Assembly (NCBI RefSeq): GCF_039539445.1
Contig: NZ_BAABDD010000003.1
Coordinates: 62,001-126,000, forward strand
Reading direction: 5' to 3'
DNA length: 64,000 bases
DNA from: Salinactinospora qingdaonensis
GTDB taxonomy: Bacteria; Actinomycetota; Actinomycetes; Streptosporangiales; Streptosporangiaceae
Shown here: one piece after another, positions 25,882-34,497 of the stretch
How positions within the stretch are numbered: position 1 is the first letter of the stretch
How the letters are laid out: each line of letters begins with the position of its first letter
Position numbers and translations under genes: made by a program
Notes under the pieces: generated by a model
What the model saw: only the letters and a program-made list of their open reading frames with translations
Databases searched by the model: none
Told to the model about the DNA's origin: nothing

Positions 25882-26145
25882 TCACCAGAACCGGCGAACG
25901 ATCCAGTGGTTGGTGGCGGTGTCCAGCGTGAGGTCGGCGATGTTGGCCTGTCCGCCATCGGACTCCGCGGCCACACGTACCAGGCAAAAGTCCGGGCGAT
26001 CCGGTGTGTTGTCTCCCCCCTCGGACTGCGAGTTCCACCTGCCGATGACCCGTCGCACCCGGTACATGTGCCCTCGCCACGCGAAAAGGGCGGGCTGGCC
26101 GGCAGTGGTCGATCTGACGTCGATCCGTTCGTTGTAGAGACTCAC
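25882..26145 (-). CDS. DUF6504-like small protein, SOS-box controlled
   Basis: The 87-residue protein has the pattern PALFAWRGHMYRVRRVIGRW followed by DFCLVRVAAE and a C-terminal TNHWIVRRFW, resembling the DUF6504 family. In actinomycetes I recall such proteins being encoded with the ImuA'/ImuB/DnaE2 translesion cassette; here it stands alone. The GTG start lies six bases downstream of a TATACT -10 element, so the mRNA is probably leaderless. A perfect LexA box abuts that -10. Together these suggest a DNA-damage-induced protein. Family call is moderate, from memory of the pattern. Confidence 0.75.
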   Translation of the reverse strand: MSLYNERIDVRSTTAGQPALFAWRGHMYRVRRVIGRWNSQSEGGDNTPDRPDFCLVRVAAESDGGQANIADLTLDTATNHWIVRRFW

Positions 26146-26157
26146 GACACCAGTATA

Positions 26158-26173
26158 TCGAACGTCCGTTCGA
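26158..26173 (-). promoter_or_regulatory. LexA (SOS) box upstream of the DUF6504-like gene
   Basis: TCGAAC-GTCC-GTTCGA is a perfect inverted repeat matching the Gram-positive SOS box CGAAC-N4-GTTCG. It directly adjoins the TATACT -10 hexamer (26152-26157) of the minus-strand gene, an ideal position for repression. Confidence 0.75.
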
Positions 26174-26555
26174 AAAGGCGGGGAATTGGCCGCACGAACC
26201 GTTCCCCCACCCTAGGGCGCGCGGCGGCGAGCACTGGCGCCATCCCCGGCCACACAAAGCGAGCCACCTCACCTGACCTCGAACAACGCCACACAAGAAG
26301 GAGTAACCGACCCTCATCTCGGGCGTGTCGCGACAGGTCCCACCTCTCCCAGCGGTGAAAGTGGCACCACACCGTTAACCGACTAGGTGGTATGACATGT
26401 GGAATACCCTGGAGAACGCGCAACCGCGCGCCGCCGGGTGCACAGGGAGACGTCCGGGCTGACGGACGCCCGTGGGGGCACACCCCTCGCCCCCCGGACC
26501 CGGTGGTCACGACGGCCAGCCACGGGGCCGTCGTCCGGACTTCTGGGAGGGACAT
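26174..26555. other. 382-bp divergent intergenic region
   Basis: The gap separates the DUF6504-like and TetR genes. Apart from the SOS promoter at its left edge I see no gene. Several frames are open but lack ribosome sites and protein-like composition. It probably also holds the TetR promoter. Confidence 0.4.
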
Positions 26556-27176
26556 ATGGCGGTTTCGTCAGAACGACGCACGTCCCCAACGGCGGACCAC
26601 TCCGCCAACTCCGTTCCTGGGCGCCTGCTATCGGCGGCGACACAACTGTTCGCCGAGCGCGGCTTCGAGCGTACCTCCGTCCAAGAACTGGTGGAGCGGG
26701 CCGGCGTCACCAAGGGCGCAATGTATCACTACTATGCGTCTAAGGACGATCTTCTCTTCGCGATCTACGAGCGGGTGCTGTCGATGCAGACCCGCCGGCT
26801 CCACGAGTTCGCTGACGGCCCGGGCACGCTACAGGAACGACTGCGCGGAGCCGCGGCCGACGTCGTCAAAACCACGCTGGAGAACCTCGACGACGCGGCG
26901 ATCTTCTTCCGCTCGCTGCACATGCTCTCCGCCGACCGGCAGGCGTCCATACGCAAGGAGCGCCGCCGCTACCACGAACGCTTCCGCGCGATGATCGAAG
27001 AGGGACAGAGCGAGGGAATCTTCCGCACTGACATACCCCCCGACATCATCGTCAACCAGTACTTCGGTGCGGTACACCACCTGAGCACCTGGTACCACGC
27101 CGACGGCGAGCTGAGCAACGCCGATATCGGCGGCTATTTCGCCGAGATGCTGATGACGAGCCTGCGCCCCGATTAG
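26556..27176 (+). CDS. TetR-family transcriptional regulator
   Basis: The 206-residue protein has a typical TetR N-terminal DNA-binding domain: RLLSAATQLFAERGFERTSV, VQELVERAGVTKGAMYHYYA and SKDDLLFAIYERVL, residues about 22-75. The C-terminal ligand domain is all-helical and carries MLSADRQASIRKERRRYHERF and WYHADGELSNADIGGYFAEM. The resemblance is to regulators of fatty-acid or CoA-thioester metabolism, but no ligand can be assigned. The ATG has GGGAGG six bases upstream. Its stop codon TAG coincides with the edge of a repeat element. Confidence 0.92.
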   Translation: MAVSSERRTSPTADHSANSVPGRLLSAATQLFAERGFERTSVQELVERAGVTKGAMYHYYASKDDLLFAIYERVLSMQTRRLHEFADGPGTLQERLRGAAADVVKTTLENLDDAAIFFRSLHMLSADRQASIRKERRRYHERFRAMIEEGQSEGIFRTDIPPDIIVNQYFGAVHHLSTWYHADGELSNADIGGYFAEMLMTSLRPD

Positions 27177-27306
27177 GTGCTGTTTTCGGGGGGCGGCGAG
27201 GGCGGGCGGTGGGCGCGAGCGGGCACCCCGCGGGCTGGCGAGATCACATAGCGATCGAGGCACGAGTCGACGAAGACCCCCACCCAGCCGCCCGAAAAAC
27301 AGCACC
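27176..27306. repeat. MITE-like/bidirectional-terminator repeat element, copy 3
   Basis: This 131-bp element is bounded by inverted repeats GGTGCTGTTTTCGGG and CCCGAAAAACAGCACC (one T difference). It contains the dispersed core at 27240-27266, with two changes that weaken the central hairpin. It lies between the convergent TetR and monooxygenase genes. Shared inner segments with copy 4 are GGCGGCGAGGGCGGGCG, GCGGGCTG and CGACGAAGA. Confidence 0.75.
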
Positions 27307-27472
27307 ATTAGGGCCGCGCATGGGGCGGGTCCACGCTGGCCCGCCCTGAGGCGCACCGCTTGGGAAGGGCCGGTTGCGGTGCCGCATGGCACCGGCAGGC
27401 ACGTGCCCCGCCCGGTCGTGCCCCGCCCGCGGGCCGTGCGCCGAGACCTGCGCGGCCGTTGCGCCTCGGGGC

Positions 27473-28636
27473 TCACAGCCGCTCGGCGAGATCGCGGGAG
27501 AGGGTGGCGTTTTGCTGGGCGAAGAACCGTTCGAGGATGGGGGTGCGCACGAGCGCGTTGCGCAGCGCACCCACGAGCGGGTTACCGGTGAGGATCAGCC
27601 GTTGCATGAGCGCGGCCTCGCGCATGAACCTGCGGATCGGGGCACGGCGCCGCCGCGTGAAACCGGCGAGTTCACTGTGGGAGGCGTCGGGGGTGAGGCC
27701 GCCGCGGAGCTGGTCGGCCAGCACCCAGGCGTCCTCCAAGGCCAGCGAGGCGCCCATGCCGACGATGGGGTGGAGCGCGTGGGCGGCGTCGCCGACGAGG
27801 ACCACTCTGCCGGCGTCGAAGCCCGAGAGCCGCACTTCGCGATTGCGGTCGAAGAACACGTCGCCGCCTTCGGCCGCGACGGCGCGCAGGATGTCGGACA
27901 GGCCCCACTCGTTGGTGATCTCTCGCAGATGTCCGAGAGGGTTGTCGGGGATAAGCCCCGGCGGTGACGGAGCCGCCACTGTGGCCATGCGGTGGCCGGT
28001 GATGCCACCGATGAGCACTGCCTTGCCGTCCTTGCCCCAAAGCTCGGTGAAGCCGTCGGTCATGTCGACGGTGGTGGGCACCCAGAATGCCCAGGCCGCG
28101 GTGCCCAGATCGCGCGAGGAGCGCCCGAAGACGATCTCGCGCACCTGGGAGTGCACCCCGTCGGCGCCCACGAGCACATCGGCGCGTTCCTTCTCGCCAT
28201 CGGACCAGGTGACGGTGACCCCGGTGGCGTCCTGTCGGACGTCGCGCAGGGTGGTGTCCAGCCGGACCGCCTCGGCGGGGACGCCTTCGCGCAGTGCCTC
28301 GTGGAGATCGGCGCGGTGGATGACGGTGAAGGGCCGGCGCGCGGCAGAGCCCACACTGGGGTCTGCCCAGGTGCGCTGCGGGGAGAAGCTGCGGAGCCGT
28401 CGCCCGTCCGCGTCACGCACCTCCCAGTGGTGGACCGCGACCCCTGCGGCGGCGGCGCTCTCCGCGGCCCCAGCACGTTCGAGAACCTGCCAAGCGTTGC
28501 TCCACAGCACGATCCCGTAGCCGCGCCGGTCGAACCGCGGTGCGCGATCGGCCAGCCGCACCTCGTGGCCGTCTTGGCGCAGCAGCCGGTAGAGGCTCAT
28601 GCCGGCGAGACCGGCGCCAACGATGAGAACACGCAT
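27473..28636 (-). CDS. FAD-dependent monooxygenase (PHBH-type)
   Basis: The 387-residue flavoprotein has the dinucleotide motif VLIVGAGLAGMSLYRLLRQ at its N terminus, the DG motif DVLVGADGVHSQVR near residue 160, and the GD motif VVLVGDAAHALHPIVGMGAS near residue 280. These define the para-hydroxybenzoate hydroxylase class. It has no signal peptide. The substrate is unknown and no biosynthetic neighbours suggest one. Its convergent neighbour, the TetR regulator, is separated by a repeat element, so a regulatory link is not implied. Confidence 0.93.
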   Translation of the reverse strand: MRVLIVGAGLAGMSLYRLLRQDGHEVRLADRAPRFDRRGYGIVLWSNAWQVLERAGAAESAAAAGVAVHHWEVRDADGRRLRSFSPQRTWADPSVGSAARRPFTVIHRADLHEALREGVPAEAVRLDTTLRDVRQDATGVTVTWSDGEKERADVLVGADGVHSQVREIVFGRSSRDLGTAAWAFWVPTTVDMTDGFTELWGKDGKAVLIGGITGHRMATVAAPSPPGLIPDNPLGHLREITNEWGLSDILRAVAAEGGDVFFDRNREVRLSGFDAGRVVLVGDAAHALHPIVGMGASLALEDAWVLADQLRGGLTPDASHSELAGFTRRRRAPIRRFMREAALMQRLILTGNPLVGALRNALVRTPILERFFAQQNATLSRDLAERL

Positions 28637-28783
28637 AGCCTCGACCTCCGGGGCTGGGTCGGCAATCGGGTGGCGTGCCTGGTACGGGCATGCCGGCGGC
28701 CGTTATGGCCGATCTGCCCAGTACGCGGGGCCGCACGCGGTCCCGGTGAGCGCGGGGACCGTTCGCCGTCGCCCGTGGGGGCC

Positions 28784-29746
28784 TCAGAAGAACAGCCTTC
28801 CAGGGCGGGAACGGTCGCGTATCGCAGCCATACGCATGACGTTGAGCGGTCGGGGCGACAAGAGGTTGTAAAGGAAGCGGAACATCCCGCGTTCGGTGCG
28901 GGCCCGATCGGCCATCTCTCCGAAGTTGACCTCAGGGTAGAGGTATTTCCCGCCGGCAGCCACACGAACCGCGTGCGCACCCTCGGGACAGTGGGCGTAA
29001 GCGTGGTTGTCGGCGGTGTACTCCATGGCGCGCGCCAGCGTGGTGCCCAGTGCTGGAATGGCCAGCGCGAGGCGGCGGCACAGGTGGCGCCAGAACGAGG
29101 TGTGCCCGGCGGCGATATGGCCGAGTTCGTGGGCGACGAGGAAGCGGAGGGCATCGGGGTCGCGCAACCGGTCGCCCACCTCGAACAGGCCGCTGTCGAT
29201 GACGACGCAGCCTTGGGGACCGTAGCCGCAGCCGGTGGGACCGGCCGTGCCCGCGCCCAGGAGAACATAAGCGTCGGGAGTGCGACGCAGGCCCATCTGA
29301 GCGGCGAGTTCGCTCACCATGCGGTGGGTGACGGGGAATTGGGTGGGGGAGACTTTGATGCCGCGGGCCCGCTGCCCGGCACTGGTCATGCCGCGGAGCG
29401 TCCAGGAGAGTACTGGGATGCCCAAGGGAACGAGGACCGTCACGGCGGGAGACGCGGTGGCCAGCCATAGGCCGTGTACGGCGAGCGCGGCCAGGCCGGC
29501 AAGAGCGGATAGGGACAGGGCGAGCAACGGCACCTCCCAGGGGTGCCGATGCCCGTGGGGCGACTGTGCGAGGGCGGAGTGGGCCTCGACACCGTACGCC
29601 GCAGCATCGTCGCACCACGGCGCGAACGTGGGCTGGTAGAAGGCTCCGGGCGGGTGCCCGCGCGGAAATCGCGCCGGCGTGCCCGGCGCCCCGTAGGGGA
29701 ACCGGGCGGGGTCCGCCTCGCCCTCGGATACTCCGATCTGGGTCAT
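28784..29746 (-). CDS. M48-family membrane metallopeptidase
   Basis: The 320-residue protein has a Pro/Gly-rich cytoplasmic head, two adjacent membrane segments (about residues 70-115; LLALSLSALAGLAALAVHGL and SPAVTVLVPLGIPVLSWTL), then a peptidase domain. The zinc motif HELGH is in FLVAHELGHIAAGHTS, and the third ligand is in AMEYTADNHAY, the M48 (HtpX/Ste24) pattern. Such proteases clear misfolded membrane proteins or process peptides. The start lies 46 bp from a GTTAC-N5-GTAAC palindrome. Confidence 0.9.
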   Translation of the reverse strand: MTQIGVSEGEADPARFPYGAPGTPARFPRGHPPGAFYQPTFAPWCDDAAAYGVEAHSALAQSPHGHRHPWEVPLLALSLSALAGLAALAVHGLWLATASPAVTVLVPLGIPVLSWTLRGMTSAGQRARGIKVSPTQFPVTHRMVSELAAQMGLRRTPDAYVLLGAGTAGPTGCGYGPQGCVVIDSGLFEVGDRLRDPDALRFLVAHELGHIAAGHTSFWRHLCRRLALAIPALGTTLARAMEYTADNHAYAHCPEGAHAVRVAAGGKYLYPEVNFGEMADRARTERGMFRFLYNLLSPRPLNVMRMAAIRDRSRPGRLFF

Positions 29747-29791
29747 GGGGAGCTCCTCCCGACGGCCAGGGTGCGTACCGGAGACAGATCT

Positions 29792-29806
29792 GTTACCCCA
29801 TGTAAC
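29792..29806. promoter_or_regulatory. GTTAC-N5-GTAAC palindrome, possible operator
   Basis: The perfect inverted repeat GTTACCCCATGTAAC lies just upstream of the M48 peptidase gene, in a locally AT-rich stretch that should contain its promoter. The remaining part of the 400-bp divergent gap up to the PQQ-like lipoprotein gene shows no gene that I can support. Confidence 0.4.
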
Positions 29807-30149
29807 TTAACTTTACTTTCAGTAGGAACACAAGAGAGGGATTCGGCCGCATAGTGCGTCGATCGGTTGCCGATCGCTGCGCCGTCGCGGCAGCGATCCA
29901 CGCAGGCGGAAGGTAGGACTGCGGTCACCACCACGGCGGCACCCGCAATGTGACCGGGCAGAATAGCGGTATGAACGTATCCGGAACCTGCCCGTGCGGC
30001 GGGGCCGGCGTCGCCGCCGGCGCTGACGTCGGGGCGCGCGCCGTCGCCCAACACCCGCAGGTGAAACCCCCGGGATGGCCAACGTGTCCTCGGGCGCGCG
30101 GCGTTCTAGGATTCCCCATACACGTTTGTCGGCAAGGGAGTGAACGGTC

Positions 30150-31691
30150 ATGCGCACCTGGGGGCGGACCGGGCTGGCGGTAGCCACTGGGCTCGGGCTG
30201 CTGCTCGGGACGGGGGCCTGTACCGACGAGCCCGCCCCGCAGCCGAGCCCCTCGCCCTCGCCCAGCACCGTCCCCACGACCTACAGTGGCGCGTCCCCGC
30301 CAGGGCTGGCCGATGAGCCGATCCGGTACCTACGCGGCGCCGAGACCACCGGTTCCGGGGTGCTCGACGACCCCTTGGGTGTGCGGGTTCAGCCGGTGGG
30401 GGACGCTTTCTTGATCAGCTCCAGCAGTGAACAGCGCCACATACTCCAGCGCGCGGCTGACGGGGCGACACTGTGGGAAGGCAGCCGGCGCATCGACCGC
30501 TTCACCACCGACCGTGCCGGTGAGGATGTGTTCGTGGTGGCCCCCGGATCGGGCGACGAGGGGGGCACCACCGCGGCTGTGGACGCCGCGGGGAACACGG
30601 TCTGGACCTCCGCGCTGTCCCGGGAGGACTACGTCAACGGCTGGGTGGTGCGTCGCCCGGAGGGGTGGAGCCCTGACGCCCCCTACGGTGCGTTCGCCAT
30701 CCACGATCTCGACGGCGACGAGGTGTGGGCCTACGAGTTCACCGAGGAGCACACCCAGCGGGCCGAGCCCGAGGAGTCGGGCACTCCCACGGCCGACGAG
30801 ACGAGCGCGAGCCCCCGCCCCTCCCCCACCGTGACGGTTTCCGGAGCCAACGGCTCACCGGCCCCAGAGGACATCGACCCCGAACGTACGGGGGTACCGG
30901 TGGGCGCCGGCGGCGACATCTTGCTGCTACGTGACGGGGCCGGGACGATCCAGGCGCGCAACCTCAGTGCAGAGGGCGAGGCACTGTGGCGGCTCGGGGA
31001 CTCCGCGGGGGAGACCGCTCCCGGCGGGGCCTCGTTCGAGCGCCCGGAGCCCCAGATCGTCGGCATCTTCGACCTTCCGGAGCAGGAGGAACCCCAGACT
31101 AGCCCTGCTGCTTCGGCGGCGTCCCCCTCACCGTCACCGTCACCGTCGGCGTCGACGTCGGCGAGCACGAGCCCATCGCCCGCCAGTGCGCCCGACCCGC
31201 GGCGCGGGGTGTTGCTGCGCTGGAGTTACAGCGAGAGCGAGTCCTATCTGTCGATGTCGGAGTTGGCGAGCGGCGCGCTGCTGTGGTCGGTGGCCGAGCC
31301 CGGCTACAACCCGATCGATCGGGAGTTCTCCGTCACGCCCGTGGCCGGCACCATTTACGACGCGGCGAGCGGCACGCTGCTGCTGCCGCAGCGCAGCGGC
31401 GAGACACCGTTCATCGCCGTCGACGTGGCTTCCGGGGAGATTCTGTGGCGCTTCGAGAGCGACGCCGAGCGCGCGATCTCGCCGGCCTTCGCGCTGAACG
31501 GTTACTTCTACGGCGACTCCCGCGGCGCCGACGACAGTAACTTCCAAGTGGTGCTCGATGCCGACACCAAGGATGTGGTCTCCGACGACCTGGCCGGCTA
31601 TGTGGAGGCCGTGACCGACGACGGGCACGCCCTGGTGGTGCAGAACCGGCAACGGTTCGTTTTCGCCGCCGATCCCGACAGCAGCGGCTAG
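30150..31691 (+). CDS. PQQ-binding-like beta-propeller lipoprotein
   Basis: The 513-residue exported lipoprotein has the signal LAVATGLGLLLGTGAC. A Pro/Ser linker follows, then repeated beta-propeller blades with the PQQ-like WxG/W pattern (GATLWEGSRRIDRF, GNTVWTSALSRE, GEALWRLGDSAG, GALLWSVAEPGYN, GEILWRFESDAER). Two low-complexity Ser/Pro inserts (about residues 210-240 and 310-345) interrupt the propeller. It is a likely extracytoplasmic scaffold rather than a quinoprotein enzyme, since no catalytic residues are recognisable. Start has AGGGAG upstream. Confidence 0.85.
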   Translation: MRTWGRTGLAVATGLGLLLGTGACTDEPAPQPSPSPSPSTVPTTYSGASPPGLADEPIRYLRGAETTGSGVLDDPLGVRVQPVGDAFLISSSSEQRHILQRAADGATLWEGSRRIDRFTTDRAGEDVFVVAPGSGDEGGTTAAVDAAGNTVWTSALSREDYVNGWVVRRPEGWSPDAPYGAFAIHDLDGDEVWAYEFTEEHTQRAEPEESGTPTADETSASPRPSPTVTVSGANGSPAPEDIDPERTGVPVGAGGDILLLRDGAGTIQARNLSAEGEALWRLGDSAGETAPGGASFERPEPQIVGIFDLPEQEEPQTSPAASAASPSPSPSPSASTSASTSPSPASAPDPRRGVLLRWSYSESESYLSMSELASGALLWSVAEPGYNPIDREFSVTPVAGTIYDAASGTLLLPQRSGETPFIAVDVASGEILWRFESDAERAISPAFALNGYFYGDSRGADDSNFQVVLDADTKDVVSDDLAGYVEAVTDDGHALVVQNRQRFVFAADPDSSG

Positions 31692-31977
31692 CGGCGCCCC
31701 GCCTGGGCAGGCCGGCGGAGCCCGCCCCGTAGCATCCGCGTGCCGACGTCCCTGGCGGTGGCGCTTCTTTAGCAGTCCGGAGTCACAACCAGTCGCACCA
31801 GTCACAGAACGTCGCATCACAACTTGATGACGACAGGCCGAACGAGACTTCCACTTCGGGACGAAAGCCCTAAAACAGAAGTTGTAACGACACAAATTCG
31901 GTTAGCGACCGCTTTCTCTCAGCCTGCCCCCTGAAGAGGCGCTCCCCTCCCCTCCTCTCAGCAGAGCCGGAGCAGCT

Positions 31978-32567
31978 ATGCCCGACACCCCCGGTAACGA
32001 AGACGTTCCTCCTCCGCAGCGCGCCCCCGCCCATGAACACATCGACGTGCGCCCCAGTACCGAAGACGAGTACTTCCGCTTCCGGGAGGTGTTCGACGCC
32101 CACCACGAGGCGGTGTTGAAATTCGTGCTGCGTATCAACGGCGGCCGTCGTCCCCAGGCCGAGGACATCACCCAGGAGACACTGCTCAAGGCGTGGCGCT
32201 CCCTGGACGGCCTCCACGGCGACGTGGCGCAGATCCGCCCTTGGCTCTACACGGTGGCGCGGCGGCTCGTCATCGACGCTGAGCGCACCCGCCAAGCACG
32301 CCCCCGGGAAGTCTCGGGTGCGCCCTCGAAGAGCTGGCCACGAGCGACCCCGCGAACGCGCTAGTGCACACGATGGCGGTGCATCAGGCGTTGGCGACCC
32401 TGTCGATGCAGCACCGCACGGTCATCGAGTACGTCTACCTCAAGGACTACGCGACCGAGACGACGGCGCGTATCCTGGGCATCCCCGTGGGCACGGTGAA
32501 GTCACGGCTGCACTACGGGTTGCGGCTGCTCCGCGGCAAGCTGGGCCGGGGCGCCTCGGGAGGCTGA
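31978..32567 (+). pseudogene. ECF-type sigma-70 factor split by an apparent -1 frameshift
   Basis: The first frame encodes sigma region 2 (FREVFDAHHEAVLKFVLRIN, then AEDITQETLLKAWRSLDG and IRPWLYTVARRLVIDAERTR) and ends at a TAG near 32364. Region 4 (ALATLSMQHRTVIEYVYLKD, then TTARILGIPVGTVKSRLHYG) continues in the -1 frame, which is already protein-like upstream as LEELATSDPANALVHTMAV. One extra base near 32315-32326, for example in the GGG run, would restore a single sigma factor of about 196 residues. It may be a real mutation, a base-calling error or recoding. The gene precedes the type VII locus and could have served it. Confidence 0.8.
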
Positions 32568-32771
32568 TCGGCGCCCGACCGCCGCCGGGATCGCCGCGCC
32601 CGATCCCGCGGCTGTCCCCAGATAGCGTGTCCGATCCCGGAGCGGGAGAGCGGGCTCTGCTCGGCACCCAGCGTTTGACGGCGGTCGTCCCCCGCGACGG
32701 TCACACCGCCATAGCGAGCGCACCGCGCCCCATGGCCTGTCGTGGCTGTCATGGCAGCCGGCCGAGGCGAG

Positions 32772-34250
32772 CTATCGAGGCTCACGTGGGCCTCCCTGAT
32801 CCTGGTCGTCCTCCTCGGGCAACCGCAACAGCACCGACAGCCCCAGCGGCCCCGTATCGAGCACCCCCCGCTCGGTGACGCGCCACTGCCAGTGCGCGTA
32901 GCTGGACTCGCCGACCACCACGACGACCACCCCAGGCGGAGTGTCGGCCAAGGCGTCCTCCTCGTGGACGGTGAGAGGGCGCGGCACGGCGATGACACGG
33001 CGGCCTTCAGTGGGCTCCGCGGGGCCCCACAGCGCGTCCGTGGCCACGTGCCCCCACCCCGCCTCGGTCTCGGCGCGCTCAGGCAGCAGCGGCTCCAGTG
33101 ACTGCCCCTGCTCCAGCACGGTGACCTCACGCCCGTGTTGGGCACGGAATGCCTGCGCGATCACGCGGACGGCCTCCCGTGCGATCGGGCGGTAGCCCCC
33201 GATCGCCAACGGACCGGCGAGGCGGGAGAAGTCGACGAAAACCTGCGCTCCATCCGCCGTCCCCAGCCCCACCAGCATGGCCTGAGCCGGCCGGATCAGC
33301 ACCTGCGACATCGTCGCGAACGGCGCGGCGGAGGTGGTGGCCGACCTCTGGGGGACACGCCGCCACACCGTGTCCTCCTCAGCGCGCCACGAGGCGACCG
33401 GCAGGGTCGCGTCACCGGGAACGATCACCCGGATGTCCTCGCCGTCGACCAGCGCCGCCATGGGGCGGGCCGGCACGGCCGCCGGAGCGCTGGTCAACTC
33501 GATGATCGCCACGCCCGCCCGGGTCCGCGCCCCCTTGTCGGCACGCATCACCTCCGTGGCCTCGCGCCGACTGCGGCGCGCCAGCCACGCACGGGCCACA
33601 TCGGGCAGGCGGGGGCGGGGCCAGTTGACGGCGGCCAGGCGCTTGAACGGCCACCAGAGGGCCTTGAAGATGGGGCGCCACCACAGGGCGAGGATCGTCA
33701 GCACGACGAGCGCACCCGCGCCAGCGCCCAGCAGCCGCGGATCGAGCGGGGACTCCTCGCCGTGGTCGGTCCCGGCGGCTGCCGACGCCGAAGCCGACGG
33801 GGAGGGCGAGGACGACGGGCTGACCGACGAGGAGGGGCTCGGGCCGCTCTCGGCCGCGGCGTTACGCGCCCGCACTACGCAGTAAGGGTCCTTGGCCTCG
33901 GTGACACCGGCGCCGTTGGCGTCGTCGGGCAGGATGAGCTTCCATCCGGCGCGCAGTTGGCGGTCGGTGCCCAGGCTGGCGCCGTCGGCCTGCTCCTTTC
34001 CCTGGTTGAGCTGGTAGATCTCCTGGGCGCGCAGCGAGTCACCGAGGTAGCGAGCCGAGATCTCGAACAGGCCCGAGGAGCCCTCCTCGACCGTGTAGAC
34101 CTTCACGGTCGGGCACAGCGCGATGGCGTCCTCCAGCGACAGGCTCTCGGCCTGCGCGGCGGATGTGATCCCCGCCACGGCGAGCATCGGCGCGCCACTC
34201 ACAGCGAGCACCGCCCCGACCATCGCCAGGTGCCGAGTCCCCACGCGCAT
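32772..34250 (-). CDS. LysM-like domain membrane protein of the type VII locus
   Basis: The 492-residue product has a signal peptide (VGAVLAVSGAPMLAVAG, cleaved near AAQA), then a LysM-like peptidoglycan-binding domain with VKVYTVEEGSSGLFEISARY and QLRAGWKLILP. A Ser/Pro linker follows, then a single membrane segment (LLGAGAGALVVLTILALWW) and a cytoplasmic domain of about 290 residues I do not recognise. The last part carries VIAVPRPLTVHEEDALADTP and GVVVVVVGESSYAHWQWRV. The topology joins cell wall to cytosol, fitting an accessory of the adjacent secretion locus. It is divergent from the giant effector gene. The start is the ATG directly before the signal peptide. Confidence 0.8.
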   Translation of the reverse strand: MRVGTRHLAMVGAVLAVSGAPMLAVAGITSAAQAESLSLEDAIALCPTVKVYTVEEGSSGLFEISARYLGDSLRAQEIYQLNQGKEQADGASLGTDRQLRAGWKLILPDDANGAGVTEAKDPYCVVRARNAAAESGPSPSSSVSPSSSPSPSASASAAAGTDHGEESPLDPRLLGAGAGALVVLTILALWWRPIFKALWWPFKRLAAVNWPRPRLPDVARAWLARRSRREATEVMRADKGARTRAGVAIIELTSAPAAVPARPMAALVDGEDIRVIVPGDATLPVASWRAEEDTVWRRVPQRSATTSAAPFATMSQVLIRPAQAMLVGLGTADGAQVFVDFSRLAGPLAIGGYRPIAREAVRVIAQAFRAQHGREVTVLEQGQSLEPLLPERAETEAGWGHVATDALWGPAEPTEGRRVIAVPRPLTVHEEDALADTPPGVVVVVVGESSYAHWQWRVTERGVLDTGPLGLSVLLRLPEEDDQDQGGPREPR

Positions 34251-34497
34251 CGTTGTCGTCTCTCCACTCTCTGGAGGGGCTGCGCAGCCAGAACGCGGCG
34301 GGCGCGCCCCAGGCGCCCGCCGACACGCCACCGGCTTTGACCGCCCATCGTGCCTTCGGTTGGACTCACGGAACAGACAGGGGAAAGGTTCACCAACTCC
34401 GGCGGAAATATTGGACTGAACCCACCCGGTCCCGCTTCCGTACATCCCTGTGTAGCCGAGGAGCGACACAGAGCCGGTCGACCGGAGAGGATGCCGC

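Noticed and set aside
29950..30183. A plus-strand 77-codon frame upstream of the PQQ-like lipoprotein
   Set aside because: It overlaps the lipoprotein start, has no ribosome site and is Pro/Gly/Cys low complexity.
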